64,000 nt of DNA from Mycobacteroides franklinii (GCF_002013895.1 NZ_MAFQ01000006.1:521936-585935), one strand, 5' to 3'; positions 7,896 through 17,775 are shown, numbered from the stretch's first letter. Translations and numbers: made by a program. Notes: generated by a model not told the origin, from the letters alone.

Positions 7896-9392
7896 GTGAG
7901 CAATGGCGCTTACCAAGCGGTTGAAAAGTCACGATCCCGCGATATCCGCGTGGTGGTGATCGGCGCGGGCATGTCGGGCCTCTGCATGGCCTCCACCCTC
8001 CGGCACCGTGGCATCACCAACTTCACCGTCTACGAGAAGGCCGACGAGGTCGGCGGCACCTGGCGAGACAACACCTACCCGGGCCTGCAATGCGATGTGC
8101 CTTCGCGTTACTACTCGTACTCCTTCGCCCCGAATCCCGCTTGGAGCAAGGGATTTTCACCGGGTTCGGAGATTCACCGGTATTTCGTCAGATTCACCGA
8201 CAAGCAGGATCTGCGCCGCAACATCCGCTTCGGCACTGCCGTGACGCGCGCCGAATGGGTCGACGAACCCGGTCAATCCCACTGGGAGCTTGAGCTTTCC
8301 GACGGAAGTCGCGATATCGCCGATGCCGTGGTGAGCGCCACGGGGGTGTTGCACCTGCCACGCCTTCCCGAGATCGGCGGATTGCGGAGCTTCGCCGGCC
8401 CGTGCTTTCACTCCGCGCGCTGGGATCACACGGTGCCGTATGCCGGGAAACGGGTCGGGCTCATCGGCACCGGCTCGTCGGGGGTGCAGATCATCAGCGC
8501 ACTCGCCGATCAGGTACAGCACCTGTCGGTATTCCAGCGCTCCGCGCAGTGGGTCGCTCCGGTCCCCAATTTCACCTACTCCGCGCTGTCCAAATCCATC
8601 TGGTCACGCGTACCCGCCCTCAACAGATTCTCCTATCGATTGTGGCGCTTCTACTTTGAACGCGGAGTGGGTGGCTCGGTGGTGAGCCCCGGCGTACGCC
8701 GCAAGCTCATCCAGGGATTCGTGCGGGCATCACATCGACTGCTCATCCGCGACCCGGCGCTACGCGAGAAATTGCATCCCGACTATGAACCGCTGTGCCG
8801 ACGATTGGTGATGTCGGTGCCATTTTTCACAGCGGTGCAGCGGCCGAATGTCTCGGTACTCACCGAGGGAATCGACCGCATCGTGCCACAGGGCGTCATC
8901 ACCAAGGACGGAGTCCTGCATGAGCTCGATATCTTGGTATGCGCCACCGGTTTCGACGCACATTCGTATCTACGTCCCATGGAGGTCATCGGGCGCGATG
9001 GCATCAAGCTCAGCGATGCGTGGAGCGACGGGCCGCGGGCCTACCGTGCCGTGGGGCTCGCCGGGTTTCCGAACTTCTTCCTCTTGATAGGGCCAAACAG
9101 CCCGATCGGCAACAACTCGCTCATCTCTATCGCCGAAACACAGGTCAAATTCGCGATGCATTGGATCGACAAGATCCGTTCCGGCCGAGTGCAATCGGTG
9201 GCACCAACCGCGCACGCCGCGGAGACATTCAATGCCGAGGTGCGCCGGGCAATGCCCAACACCGTGTGGTCGACCGGATGCGACAGTTGGTATCTGGGAG
9301 CCGACGGCGTACCCGAACTGTGGCCCTGGCCGCCGGTCGAGTACCGGCGCACGCTCACCTCCCCGATACCCGAGGACTTCGCGATCACCTAG
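7896..9392 (+). CDS. Flavin-containing Baeyer-Villiger-type monooxygenase
   Basis: A 498-residue FAD/NADPH enzyme. FAD Rossmann GAGMSG lies about 19 residues in, followed by [11 protein letters not shown], the fingerprint [11 protein letters not shown] (FxGxxxHxxxW) and the second Rossmann GTGSSG. Such enzymes insert oxygen next to a ketone or oxidise thio-compounds. The GTG at 7896 is preferred: the frame is open to 7737, but that extension would overlap the hpt start and has a non-enzymatic composition. An ATG at 7788 is the alternative. The gene sits between hpt and tilS on the opposite strand, an apparent insertion into a conserved gene pair. Confidence 0.85.
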   Translation: MSNGAYQAVEKSRSRDIRVVVIGAGMSGLCMASTLRHRGITNFTVYEKADEVGGTWRDNTYPGLQCDVPSRYYSYSFAPNPAWSKGFSPGSEIHRYFVRFTDKQDLRRNIRFGTAVTRAEWVDEPGQSHWELELSDGSRDIADAVVSATGVLHLPRLPEIGGLRSFAGPCFHSARWDHTVPYAGKRVGLIGTGSSGVQIISALADQVQHLSVFQRSAQWVAPVPNFTYSALSKSIWSRVPALNRFSYRLWRFYFERGVGGSVVSPGVRRKLIQGFVRASHRLLIRDPALREKLHPDYEPLCRRLVMSVPFFTAVQRPNVSVLTEGIDRIVPQGVITKDGVLHELDILVCATGFDAHSYLRPMEVIGRDGIKLSDAWSDGPRAYRAVGLAGFPNFFLLIGPNSPIGNNSLISIAETQVKFAMHWIDKIRSGRVQSVAPTAHAAETFNAEVRRAMPNTVWSTGCDSWYLGADGVPELWPWPPVEYRRTLTSPIPEDFAIT

Positions 9393-9398
9393 CGACGA

Positions 9399-10358
9399 TT
9401 ACCTAGCAACGTCGTGAACCGATAGCACCAGCTCGTCGCCTGACCTGGATGCCACCAATCGCTGGTACGGCAGATCGGCGCCCACGGCAACGCCCCCCTG
9501 CCCGCGCCACTGCATGACAAGCGCGTCCACCGCGCGAATCTGATTGTCGTTCAGGTCCTGTGCGCCACCGGCCAGCAGCCAGAGCCTGATCACCCGGCGA
9601 CGGATCGCGGGCGTCAAGTCGCGCAGATTCGAGATCGCCAGGCCCTCCGACGCCGGGAACGCGGCGCGGGCCTGCGCATCGAGGGCATCCCCGTCGTCCC
9701 GCAACGATGCGGCGGTGCGTGCGAGTGCCTCGGCGACACCACCGCCGAGAACCTGCTCCAGCAGCGGTAGTACCTCGTGACGCAGACGGACCCTGACGAA
9801 GCGGGAATCCACGTTGTGCGGGTCTTCCCATGGAGTAAGACCCAATTCCGCACATGCCGAACGTGTCTCGGTCCGGCGAAGATCCAGAAGGGGCCGGCCC
9901 CACGGAGCGTCCCAAGGGCGCATGCCGGCGATGGAACGCCCGCCGGATCCGCGCCCGAGCCCCAGCAGCACCGTCTCGGCCTGGTCATCGAGAGTATGGG
10001 CAAGGAGCACCGGCAGCCCACCCCGGGACTGCTCAAGCGCCGCATATCGTGCGTTGCGTGCCGACGCTTCCAGACCACCCGCACCGTCGACGATCACCGA
10101 AAGAACCGACGCATCACGACATCCCAGGGCCAGCGCCTGGTCCCGGGCCTGGGCCGCGACCTCGGCAGAGTCCCGCTGCAGCCCGTGGTCAACAATGAGC
10201 GCCGTCACCGCCCAGTCCTGCGCGACGGCGGCCGCCACGAGCGCCAGCGAATCCGCGCCACCCGAAAGGGCTACCGCCACTTCCGCAGCGCCCGGAAGGT
10301 ATTGAGCACCAAATTTTTTGACCGCGACGCGGAGCGCTAAAGAACTCGGGCGATCCAT
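9399..10358 (-). CDS. tilS: tRNA(Ile)-lysidine synthase
   Basis: The 319-residue protein has the PP-loop ATPase motif LSGGADS about 30 residues in. TilS attaches lysine to C34 of tRNA-Ile(CAU), changing its decoding from AUG to AUA, and is essential. Length and the compact C-terminal region fit the short actinobacterial form. It overlaps the upstream metalloprotease gene by 22 bp, so translation is probably coupled, and the dacB/metalloprotease/tilS order matches M. tuberculosis. Confidence 0.92.
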   Translation of the reverse strand: MDRPSSLALRVAVKKFGAQYLPGAAEVAVALSGGADSLALVAAAVAQDWAVTALIVDHGLQRDSAEVAAQARDQALALGCRDASVLSVIVDGAGGLEASARNARYAALEQSRGGLPVLLAHTLDDQAETVLLGLGRGSGGRSIAGMRPWDAPWGRPLLDLRRTETRSACAELGLTPWEDPHNVDSRFVRVRLRHEVLPLLEQVLGGGVAEALARTAASLRDDGDALDAQARAAFPASEGLAISNLRDLTPAIRRRVIRLWLLAGGAQDLNDNQIRAVDALVMQWRGQGGVAVGADLPYQRLVASRSGDELVLSVHDVAR

Positions 10359-11398
10359 TGGTCCGGATCCTCGATCTCGGCGGGCTTGGGCAAGGTCTCC
10401 GCATCACGCCAGATGGTGTTGAAGCGCTCCATCCCCACCTTTCCCACCACATGGTCGACGAATTTCTTGCCACGGGTGTACTGACGCATCTTGGCGTCCA
10501 TGCCGATGAGCGCACGGATGATCCGCTGCAGCGGGGGTTGTTTCCGGGAGCGCCGCGCCTCGAAGCGGGCTCTGATGGACGACACCGACGGGACAACCGT
10601 CGGCCCCACCGCATCCATCACGTGGTCGGCATGCCCTTCCAGGAGCGTGCCCAGCACCAGCAGGCGATCCAATGCATCCCTGCCGCTTTCGGACTGCATG
10701 GCACGCAGCAGATCGACGATTCCGTTCTCGCCCTGACTCTTCGGTGAGCGAACAAACTCGGCCAGCCTGCCGAGCATGCCTGCTACATCTTCCTCTTGCT
10801 CGTTCGCGAGCGTCGCCAGGGTGCCTGACATATAGCCGGCCAGCCACGGGTTGGCGGAGAACTGCACTCGGTGCGTCACCTCGTGCAGACATACCCACAT
10901 CCGGAAATCGCTTGGTACCACCCGAAGTTGACGTTCGACGGCAATGATGTTCGGGTACACCAGCAGTAGCGCACCCGCGCCGTCCGCGGTGAACGGGTCG
11001 TACTGCCCGAGAATTCCCGACGAAACGAATGCCAGTACCGCGCCGGTCTGTGCCCCGGTGATGCGGCCGGACAAGAATCCGGTGGCCCCCTCGCCGCCGC
11101 CGGCCATCAAGCGCATGGACTCTGCCGCGGCCGCAACCCAACTGGGGCGGTCGATGATCCGCGCCTCCGGCACCAGCAGGCCGTCGGCCAGGCCGGTGAG
11201 CTCACGCACCGGCGTCTCCGCTCGCCGCGCCGCGTCCGACAGCTCGGCGATGGCCTGCTGACGGGTGTACTCGGTGGTGGGTGGCGCCGGCCGCGTCAAC
11301 TTTGCGCCCACGGTCGCGGCGAACTCCCAGTTGACCATGCGGCCAACCGTCAATTCGGGGCTGCCGGTTCCCACGTCGCCCCGACCCGAATCGACCAT
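10337..11398 (-). CDS. Zinc-dependent metalloprotease, HEVTH type (Rv3626c-like)
   Basis: The 353-residue protein has the zincin motif HEVTH (in CLHEVTHRVQF) with a downstream region able to supply the third ligand. It belongs to an actinobacterial family once named after coenzyme F420 biosynthesis, although a role in F420 synthesis is not established. No signal peptide is visible, so cytosolic. Its ATG overlaps the dacB stop by one base (TGATG) and its end overlaps tilS. The conserved link with a D,D-carboxypeptidase hints at an envelope-related role, which is inference. Confidence 0.82.
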   Translation of the reverse strand: MVDSGRGDVGTGSPELTVGRMVNWEFAATVGAKLTRPAPPTTEYTRQQAIAELSDAARRAETPVRELTGLADGLLVPEARIIDRPSWVAAAAESMRLMAGGGEGATGFLSGRITGAQTGAVLAFVSSGILGQYDPFTADGAGALLLVYPNIIAVERQLRVVPSDFRMWVCLHEVTHRVQFSANPWLAGYMSGTLATLANEQEEDVAGMLGRLAEFVRSPKSQGENGIVDLLRAMQSESGRDALDRLLVLGTLLEGHADHVMDAVGPTVVPSVSSIRARFEARRSRKQPPLQRIIRALIGMDAKMRQYTRGKKFVDHVVGKVGMERFNTIWRDAETLPKPAEIEDPDQWIARVL

Positions 11399-12795
11399 CA
11401 GCTACATCCGCAAGACCGCAACACCGCAGCGGTGTTATCCACCGCATTGCGCGCGGTGGGCGCAGTGGCGTGGTTTTGCATCAGCGAGAAGGTGAGCACC
11501 CGCCCGCTGACGTCGGTCACCACTCCCGCCAACGTGTTCACGCCGGTAAGCGATCCCGTCTTGGCGCGCAACCAGCCCGCCGACGCCTGGTTCTGAGTGA
11601 TGAATCGCTCCGACAGCGTGCCACTGCCACCGGCAATGGGCAGCACGTCCAGCAGCGGCCGCAGCTTCGGCTTGTCGGGACCGGCGGCGGCTCCGATGAC
11701 CTCGTCGAGGGTACGCGCGGTTACCCGGTCGTCCACGGACAGCCCACTCGAATCGCGTAGCGTCAAATCCGTCAGATCAATTCCCGCACTGCGCAATTGG
11801 CTCGTCACCGCGTCGACGGTGCCCGCGAACGACTGCGGGCGGCCCGAGGCCAGCGCCACTTCGCGTCCGATGCATTCCGCCATGACGTTGTCCGAGGCGT
11901 TCATCATCTGCCGCAGCCGTTCCATGAGCGGTGCCGATTGAACGGACGCAATGGATTTCGCTGTCGGAGGCGCCGCGTCCAGTCGCACCGCGTCGGGGTC
12001 GACTCCGAGTGCCGTGGCAAGCGCGCGACCGGCGTCCAATGCGGGAGTGATGGAACGATGTGAGTCGTAGTCGGTCGGCTGGGTGCGTCCGGCATCGAGC
12101 ATCACGGCCTGGATGGGCGCGACATCTCCGCCGTCGATATCGCCGGGGTCCCATCCTGGCGCCATCGACGGCCCGCCGAATCGGCTGATATCCACCGTGA
12201 TTGATGTGACGGCGACTCCCGACTTGCGCACCTGGTCGGCCAGGTCGCTGATGCGTGCGGCGTCGCGGTACCAGGTGTCGGTATCCGGCGGGGCCGCGCT
12301 GACGATCGGGTCGCCACCGCCGACCAATGTCACCAGTCCTCGTTGTCCCGCGGTATCGGCCACCACCGAGGTGGTGAGCTTGGCGTCGCGGTCGAGGGTG
12401 AGCAGCGCCGCCGCCGCAGTCAACACCTTGTTGGTGGACGCGGGCACCATCGGCACCGTGGAACCCTGCTGCCACAGTTCACGACCGGTCAGCGCGTCGG
12501 TTACCCGCCCGGTGAACATGCCCAATGCCGGATCAGCCAGCGTCTTGTCCAGGGCCTGTGCCAGGCCGTCCGCCGTCGGAATCGGCGCGGAATCGGAAAC
12601 CGGCACCACCGCCGGCTTCGGGGTGACCAGCGCCGGTTCCGGATCGTCACTCTGCAACTGGTGAGCGGTGGAGGCGCCGGTGGTCAGCGATACCGCCAGT
12701 ACCAGAGCGGCAATCGCCAGCACGACAGCGACGGCGAGCAGGACATGGGTAGAGCGCCGCCAGCGACGCGGATCAAGTGCCCTGGCGGTGACCAT
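11398..12795 (-). CDS. dacB: D-alanyl-D-alanine carboxypeptidase/endopeptidase (PBP4 family)
   Basis: The 465-residue peptidoglycan hydrolase has an N-terminal membrane anchor ([18 protein letters not shown]) and the three penicillin-binding motifs: STNK (SxxK nucleophile), SDN and KTG. It trims D-Ala or cuts 4-3 cross-links in the periplasm. The ATG at 12795 is chosen because the signal anchor then starts about 17 residues in; the 26 further residues open in frame reach into the divergent ppa leader. First gene of the dacB/metalloprotease/tilS operon. Confidence 0.9.
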   Translation of the reverse strand: MVTARALDPRRWRRSTHVLLAVAVVLAIAALVLAVSLTTGASTAHQLQSDDPEPALVTPKPAVVPVSDSAPIPTADGLAQALDKTLADPALGMFTGRVTDALTGRELWQQGSTVPMVPASTNKVLTAAAALLTLDRDAKLTTSVVADTAGQRGLVTLVGGGDPIVSAAPPDTDTWYRDAARISDLADQVRKSGVAVTSITVDISRFGGPSMAPGWDPGDIDGGDVAPIQAVMLDAGRTQPTDYDSHRSITPALDAGRALATALGVDPDAVRLDAAPPTAKSIASVQSAPLMERLRQMMNASDNVMAECIGREVALASGRPQSFAGTVDAVTSQLRSAGIDLTDLTLRDSSGLSVDDRVTARTLDEVIGAAAGPDKPKLRPLLDVLPIAGGSGTLSERFITQNQASAGWLRAKTGSLTGVNTLAGVVTDVSGRVLTFSLMQNHATAPTARNAVDNTAAVLRSCGCS

Positions 12796-12886
12796 GCTCT
12801 GCAGGGTATCGCTATCCTGGTGCGCGCTGGATGAGCGCTTGCGCGAAGACCGACTGTTAAGTACCACCGACATTCAAGGAGCGGGT

Positions 12887-13375
12887 GTGGAGTTCGACGT
12901 CACCATCGAGATCCCCAAGGGCCAGCGCAACAAGTATGAGGTCGATCACGAGACCGGCCGAGTGCGCCTGGACCGTTACCTCTACACGCCCATGGCCTAT
13001 CCCACCGACTACGGGTTCATCGAGAACACACTCGGCGAGGATGGCGATCCGCTGGACGCGCTGGTGCTGCTGCCCGAGTCCGTCTTTCCCGGCGTGATCG
13101 TCGAGGCGCGGCCCGTGGGCATGTTCAAGATGGTTGACGAGGCCGGTGGCGACGACAAGGTGCTGTGTGTGCCTGCCGGCGACAAGCGCTGGGATCACAT
13201 CCAGGACATCGGTGACGTCTCGAGCTTCGAGCTGGACGCCATCAAGCACTTCTTTGTGCATTACAAGGACCTGGAGCCCGGCAAGTTCGTCAAGGCCGCC
13301 GACTGGGTAGGCCGCGCCGAGGCCGAAGCCGAGGTGCTTGCGTCGTTCGAGCGTCTCAAGACCCAGGGGCACTAA
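12887..13375 (+). CDS. ppa: Inorganic pyrophosphatase
   Basis: A 162-residue family I soluble pyrophosphatase. The signature [11 protein letters not shown] supplies the metal-binding aspartates and the N-terminal region carries the KYE substrate-binding motif. It hydrolyses PPi to drive biosynthesis. The GTG at 12887 is preceded by AAGGAG at good spacing and gives the usual mycobacterial length; the longer frame upstream overlaps dacB. Divergent from dacB as in M. tuberculosis Rv3628/Rv3627c. Confidence 0.95.
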   Translation: MEFDVTIEIPKGQRNKYEVDHETGRVRLDRYLYTPMAYPTDYGFIENTLGEDGDPLDALVLLPESVFPGVIVEARPVGMFKMVDEAGGDDKVLCVPAGDKRWDHIQDIGDVSSFELDAIKHFFVHYKDLEPGKFVKAADWVGRAEAEAEVLASFERLKTQGH

Positions 13376-13378
13376 GCG

Positions 13379-14068
13379 TCAGGGCGCCACACAGACGGCG
13401 CCCATGGGGCCACTGTTCGTGGCAACCACGTCACCGTCGATGGTGATGGAGCAACTGGCTTCACCCCAGTCGACAACCATGCGCGGTGACGCCGCAGAGT
13501 TGGTGATCGTCACCGAGACACCCCAGGGCAGCTTGATGTCTTGGATCGTCACCAGCTCGGTGCCGGTCCAGTAACTGACCTTCAAGCCGAAATGCGGCGG
13601 CATCGGGTCAGCGCCCGAGCCCCACGCGCTGTACGTCACGCTCTTGCCGCCATGCCCCGAACCACCAGGGCCCTCACCCGTCGTCGGCACCGGCTTCGGC
13701 GCCTCGGTGGTGGTGGGAACCGGGGGCGCCTCGGTGGTCGTCGGCGTGGTCTGGACACCGGTACTGGGGTTCGGTGGCGGCGGTGGCTCTGTTGTTGTCG
13801 GAGGCGGCTCGGTCGTCGACGGCAGCGGGACGTCATTGGGTCCGGTCCAGGTTGTCGACGGGGTGACGGTGACCGTGGTCGGCGCGGCCACCTCGGTTCG
13901 GCGGGTTATGACCAAGATGGAGGTCAGGGCTATCGCCAGCACCGCCAAGACGCTGACGCCGGCGACTATCCACGGCCATTTCGGAGGCTTCGGATCCTCG
14001 GGATACGGGATCACCTCATCGGGTGGCCACGGCTCCTGCGGGTATTCCTGCCAGGCCGGATCGGTCAC
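13379..14068 (-). CDS. Membrane-anchored proline/threonine-rich protein with MmpS-like C-terminal domain
   Basis: The 229-residue protein has a short cytosolic proline-rich head, one membrane span (WIVAGVSVLAVLAIALTSIL, about residues 31-50), a long Thr/Pro stalk with PPTTTEPPP-type repeats (about 60-140), then an extracellular domain. That domain (VTYSAWG, KVSY, LPWGVSV, two cysteines) aligns by eye with the MmpS protein at 60240-60701 (VTYEVFG, KVSY, LPWSVS, two cysteines). The GTG at 14068 follows an AAGGAG site. It converges on ppa with 3 bp between stops. It has no adjacent MmpL; a solitary MmpS-like accessory or cell-wall protein is the best description. Confidence 0.65.
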   Translation of the reverse strand: MTDPAWQEYPQEPWPPDEVIPYPEDPKPPKWPWIVAGVSVLAVLAIALTSILVITRRTEVAAPTTVTVTPSTTWTGPNDVPLPSTTEPPPTTTEPPPPPNPSTGVQTTPTTTEAPPVPTTTEAPKPVPTTGEGPGGSGHGGKSVTYSAWGSGADPMPPHFGLKVSYWTGTELVTIQDIKLPWGVSVTITNSAASPRMVVDWGEASCSITIDGDVVATNSGPMGAVCVAP

Positions 14069-14182
14069 TGTCCCCCACTCCTTCCCCAGTCCTGCTCGGT
14101 GCAATGTTACGTCGCGTTAAGCTCCTGCAAAATCAACGGTCCCCCTCTAGCGAACAGCGGTCATCCGTCGAATCATGGTCAT

Positions 14183-14704
14183 ATGTTGATGCATCAGGGC
14201 ATCGGCCGCGACACGTTCAACCAGATGCCCGACACCAAAGCGGTCCACGCGCTGTATGAGTGTTGTGGCAGTGTGACCTGGGCCAGGAAGATCGCCGCGA
14301 CACGTCCGTTCGCCGATCACGATTCGCTGTTCCGGTGCGCAGATAACGAATTGTTCGCGTTGTCCGAACAATCGCTGGACGAGATGCTGACCGCCTATCC
14401 CCCGTTGGGCAAACGGCCTGGCAGCGTGCGATCACATGCCGAACAGTGCGCGATCCGCGATGAGACCCCGGGGATGATGGCAGCGCTGCGGGCCGCCGCC
14501 CACAGATACGAACATCATTTCGGCCATCGTTTCGTCATGCACCTGTGTGGTCAGGACGGCGCCTCGGTACTGCGGGCGATCTCCGATCGCATGCATCACG
14601 ACGCGGACACCGAACGCAAGGTAACCCGCAACGAGCTCGCGAAGATCAACCGCACCCGGTTGGAGCGCATGCTTGGCCCCGAGGGCGGCTACGACAACTG
14701 GTGA
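14183..14704 (+). CDS. OHCU-decarboxylase-like protein with substituted catalytic His
   Basis: The 173-residue protein resembles 2-oxo-4-hydroxy-4-carboxy-5-ureidoimidazoline decarboxylase (UraD), which acts in urate breakdown: NQMPDTKAVHALYECCGS at the start, ATRPF, SHAEQ, and a late helix ELAKINRTRLERML. The usual catalytic HP(x)(I/L)G motif reads YPPLG here, so the key His appears to be Tyr. No uricase, HIU hydrolase or other purine-ring gene lies nearby. It may have a different activity or be inactive. Start 14183 (ATG) or 14189 (ATG) are both possible; the long upstream frame is shadow of the opposite gene. Confidence 0.65.
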   Translation: MLMHQGIGRDTFNQMPDTKAVHALYECCGSVTWARKIAATRPFADHDSLFRCADNELFALSEQSLDEMLTAYPPLGKRPGSVRSHAEQCAIRDETPGMMAALRAAAHRYEHHFGHRFVMHLCGQDGASVLRAISDRMHHDADTERKVTRNELAKINRTRLERMLGPEGGYDNW

Positions 14705-14728
14705 TCGGGCCCGCCGAACGGCACGGCG

Positions 14729-15166
14729 CTAGGCGGCCAGCGGGACTCGCTGCGGTAGCAGGGCGAACACCCGTCGTGCAGCACAATCGATATCTGTGTT
14801 CGGCGATGCCGGAATCAGGGTCACCCCGTCGGCCACCCCGGCCAGATAGATGTCTGCGATCAGACCTGCCAGCCCTTCGGGAGTGCCTGCGTACGAGACC
14901 GCAGCCGGCACCCGCAGGCTCGCGAAATGTTTACGCGCCGATCGCGAATCCGCCTCGATGTGCACGTACACGTCCAGGATCACCGCGGGGGCGTCTTTGT
15001 GCGCGGCGCGCAGGGAGTGTCGGGCCCGCTGCGCCTGCTTGAGGTCGGGCGCGTTGACCCGTGCGGTAACACCCGTTCCGCTGGTCAGCTCCTGCCAACC
15101 GGCAGCATCGTCAGTGAAGACCCGAAACGTTTGATGTTGCGTCGCCACAGTCGCAACGGTACCCAC
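14729..15166 (-). CDS. Hypothetical protein resembling the C-terminal part of LLM flavin monooxygenases
   Basis: A 145-residue protein without signal peptide or membrane span. Its last third (GTPEGLAGLIADIYLAGVADGVTLIPASP) resembles the C-terminal end of SnaA/NtaA-type flavin monooxygenases, where GTPE..A..I.....AGA.DG.. is typical. The TIM-barrel core is missing, so it cannot be a complete monooxygenase. It may be a stand-alone small domain or a remnant. It lies tail-to-tail with the OHCU-like gene and 51 bp upstream of the SDR stop on the same strand. Confidence 0.5.
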   Translation of the reverse strand: MGTVATVATQHQTFRVFTDDAAGWQELTSGTGVTARVNAPDLKQAQRARHSLRAAHKDAPAVILDVYVHIEADSRSARKHFASLRVPAAVSYAGTPEGLAGLIADIYLAGVADGVTLIPASPNTDIDCAARRVFALLPQRVPLAA

Positions 15167-15217
15167 GCGCGCCGCTGCGGGCCATCGTTGAATTCCCGGT
15201 GAGCGGATCGGTACGGA

Positions 15218-16177
15218 TCAGACGGACGACTGCTCCGCCAGCGGTGATGTCGGGGTGCGTTCGGTCAGGCTATCGATGACGCGTTGCACCCTGGGCATGA
15301 GCGTGTCGATATCGAGTCCCAACCAGTACGGAATCGGATACATGAAGTGTCGATTGAGGCCGGGGAGGAGTCTGCTCAGGAAGTAGCCCAGCCACGCCTC
15401 GGGGCGTACCGGAGCCACCGCGAAGTTGTAGCGCGCCGCACGTACCGTCGCACGCGCCACCTGCGGGGGACCGATCAGCTGGTCGAGAACCCGCATCGGC
15501 GCAGACGACTGGAAGGCCCGCATCATGTTGTTCGCACGCTCACGCACATCGTCGCGAACATCCAGACCGGCAATGGTGGCATTTACCCCGATATTGGTGT
15601 TGATGAATCCGGGACACACCGCCGAAACCCCTATTCCCTTGGGCCCCAGTTCCATCCGCATGCACTCGCTCAGCATTTTCACCGCCGCCTTCGAGGCCGA
15701 GTAGGCGGGGAAGACCGGCGTGGGGGTGATTGCTCCTGCCGAGGCGATGTTGACGATCTGACCGCCGCGCCCGCGTTCGGCCATCTGCTTGCCAAAGGCT
15801 CGGCCACCATAAGCGACACCAAAGACGTTGACCCGGAACTGCTTTTCCCAATGCTCCTGCTCCAGGTCGAAGAAACGGCCGCCGACCATGATGCCCGCGT
15901 TGTTCACCAGAACATCAGGGACACCGTATTCCGCCCGCACCTGCTCGGCGAACCGTTCCCAGGCCGCCGGATCGGTGACATCGAGCTGGAAGGCCACCGC
16001 CCGCTGCCCCTTGTTGTGGATGATCTCCGCCGTCTCCTGGGCCGTGGCCAGATCCAGATCGGAGGCCACCACCTCCGCGCCGCCCTTTGCGAATTGAATC
16101 GCGATGGCACGCCCGATGCCGCTACCGGCGCCGGTCACCACGACGAGTTCTGGTTTGCGTCCGGGCCACAGTCTCAT
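15218..16177 (-). CDS. SDR-family oxidoreductase
   Basis: The 319-residue short-chain dehydrogenase has TGAGSGIG near residue 16, NNAG, and the catalytic YSASK motif. The C-terminal extension of about 60 residues beyond the core resembles membrane-associated SDRs that accompany monooxygenases in mycobacteria. It starts inside the upstream monooxygenase stop (4-bp ATGA overlap), so the two are one translational unit. It probably works on the ketone/alcohol side of the same substrate, whose identity is unknown. Confidence 0.85.
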   Translation of the reverse strand: MRLWPGRKPELVVVTGAGSGIGRAIAIQFAKGGAEVVASDLDLATAQETAEIIHNKGQRAVAFQLDVTDPAAWERFAEQVRAEYGVPDVLVNNAGIMVGGRFFDLEQEHWEKQFRVNVFGVAYGGRAFGKQMAERGRGGQIVNIASAGAITPTPVFPAYSASKAAVKMLSECMRMELGPKGIGVSAVCPGFINTNIGVNATIAGLDVRDDVRERANNMMRAFQSSAPMRVLDQLIGPPQVARATVRAARYNFAVAPVRPEAWLGYFLSRLLPGLNRHFMYPIPYWLGLDIDTLMPRVQRVIDSLTERTPTSPLAEQSSV

Positions 16178-17763
16178 CCCACAACCTCCTTGTTGCGCTT
16201 ACGCTTCGACGCCGCCTTCACTACCGGTGCAACCGTCTCGGTGCCATAGCGGTAGTTGTCCAGCCGGAAGTACTTGTTGTGAAAGTACATTTCACCGAAA
16301 CCACCTGGGCGGAAGGGGGAATCGCCATGGTTGTCGATGTAGTACGTGTTAGCCGTCGAGCATGCAGGCGAGAGCCACAGGTGATTCTTGTTGCGCTCGT
16401 GCATCTTGTCGAAATACGCCTGGTGCACATCAGGCTTCACCTCGGCGGTGGTAGCACCACGCTTCTTCGTCTCCGCGATGACGCGGGCCGCGTGCGCGGT
16501 CGTCGACTCGATCAGCATGTGGTACGGCCCGAACACGTATCCGTAAGGCCCGAGCACAAGGAAGAAGTTGGGGTAATCGGGGATCGAGACACCCTGATAT
16601 GCCTGGTAACGATTCTCTTGGAAGAACTGCTTCAGGTCCTTGCCGCCCCGGCCCGCCGTCGGGAAGGCGGGCATGTGATCCCAGATGGCGAATCCGGTGG
16701 CGCAGATCAGCACATCCACTTCATGCTCGACCCCATCCGCCGTCAGCAGACCCTTCTCGGTGATCCGCTGAATCGGTTCGGTCACCAAGGCGACATTCGG
16801 GCGGTTGAAGGTCTTGAGATAGGTGTTGGAGAATGAGGGGCGCTTACAGCCGAATCCGTAGTAGGGCAGCAGCTTCTCACGGGTCACCGGGTCGTCGACC
16901 TGAGTGCGCATCCAGCGCCGGATCCTGTTGGCCAGGGCCATCGACGCGGACTCGGCGTACTTGGAATCGAGCTTGAACACGGCATCCGGGATGTACGCGG
17001 TGCTGAGGTTGATGGCGTGCCGAATGCCCTTGGCGACCCCGGGGAACCCGAAAAGCGCCCGCCAGAACCCGTTGTACTTCCAGTCGGGCTTGGGCCCCAC
17101 GTAGATAGGGGTGCGCTGAAAGACGGTGAGGTGGCCAACCTCCGGAGCAATCTCGGGAACCAGCTGCAGCGATGTGGCGCCTGTTCCGATGACGGCCACC
17201 CGTTTCCCGGCAAGCTGAACACCCTTGTCCCACAAAGCGGTATGCATCAGGACACCCTGGTAGGAATCGATTCCTTCTATCTCGGGGAGCTTGGGTTGCT
17301 CGAGCCCGCCGGTCGCGGCAACCACATGCCTGCCGGTGATCACGCTGTCGTCATCCAGAGTGAGCACCCAAATGTTTTGCCCCTCATCGAATTCCTGGCG
17401 CACCACACGCGTGTTGAATCGAATCTTTCCGCGCAATTCATGTTTGTCGACGAGTTCGTTGGCATACTGCTCGAGTTCATCGCCCGGCGTGAAGAACTTC
17501 GACCAGGTGGTCTTCTGGTCGTAGGAGAAGCTGTAGATGAAGGTCGGGATGTCGACGGCCACACCCGGGTACTTGTTCGCATGCCAGGTGCCGCCGGCGG
17601 CCCCCCACTTCTCCACGATCACGAAGTCGTGGACTCCCCTTTTGGTGAGCTCTACGGCGGCTCCGATACCCCCGAATCCGGCCCCGATGATCACGACCTC
17701 ATGGTCGGGAACACCCTGCTCACGCTCGTTGGCCCCACTACCTCGCACACGCGCACTAGTCAT
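16174..17763 (-). CDS. Flavin-dependent Baeyer-Villiger-type monooxygenase
   Basis: A 529-residue FAD/NADPH monooxygenase: GAGFGG near residue 27, GGTWHANKYPGVAVD, the fingerprint YQGVLMHTALW and a second Rossmann GTGATS. The family includes EthA/MymA-like and ketone monooxygenases. A short hydrophilic lead precedes the FAD fold. It heads a two-gene operon with an SDR oxidoreductase. An imperfect 10-bp inverted repeat lies 13-41 bp upstream of the start and could be the regulator site; no regulator gene is adjacent. Confidence 0.85.
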   Translation of the reverse strand: MTSARVRGSGANEREQGVPDHEVVIIGAGFGGIGAAVELTKRGVHDFVIVEKWGAAGGTWHANKYPGVAVDIPTFIYSFSYDQKTTWSKFFTPGDELEQYANELVDKHELRGKIRFNTRVVRQEFDEGQNIWVLTLDDDSVITGRHVVAATGGLEQPKLPEIEGIDSYQGVLMHTALWDKGVQLAGKRVAVIGTGATSLQLVPEIAPEVGHLTVFQRTPIYVGPKPDWKYNGFWRALFGFPGVAKGIRHAINLSTAYIPDAVFKLDSKYAESASMALANRIRRWMRTQVDDPVTREKLLPYYGFGCKRPSFSNTYLKTFNRPNVALVTEPIQRITEKGLLTADGVEHEVDVLICATGFAIWDHMPAFPTAGRGGKDLKQFFQENRYQAYQGVSIPDYPNFFLVLGPYGYVFGPYHMLIESTTAHAARVIAETKKRGATTAEVKPDVHQAYFDKMHERNKNHLWLSPACSTANTYYIDNHGDSPFRPGGFGEMYFHNKYFRLDNYRYGTETVAPVVKAASKRKRNKEVVG

Positions 17764-17775
17764 TCGACGTCCTTG

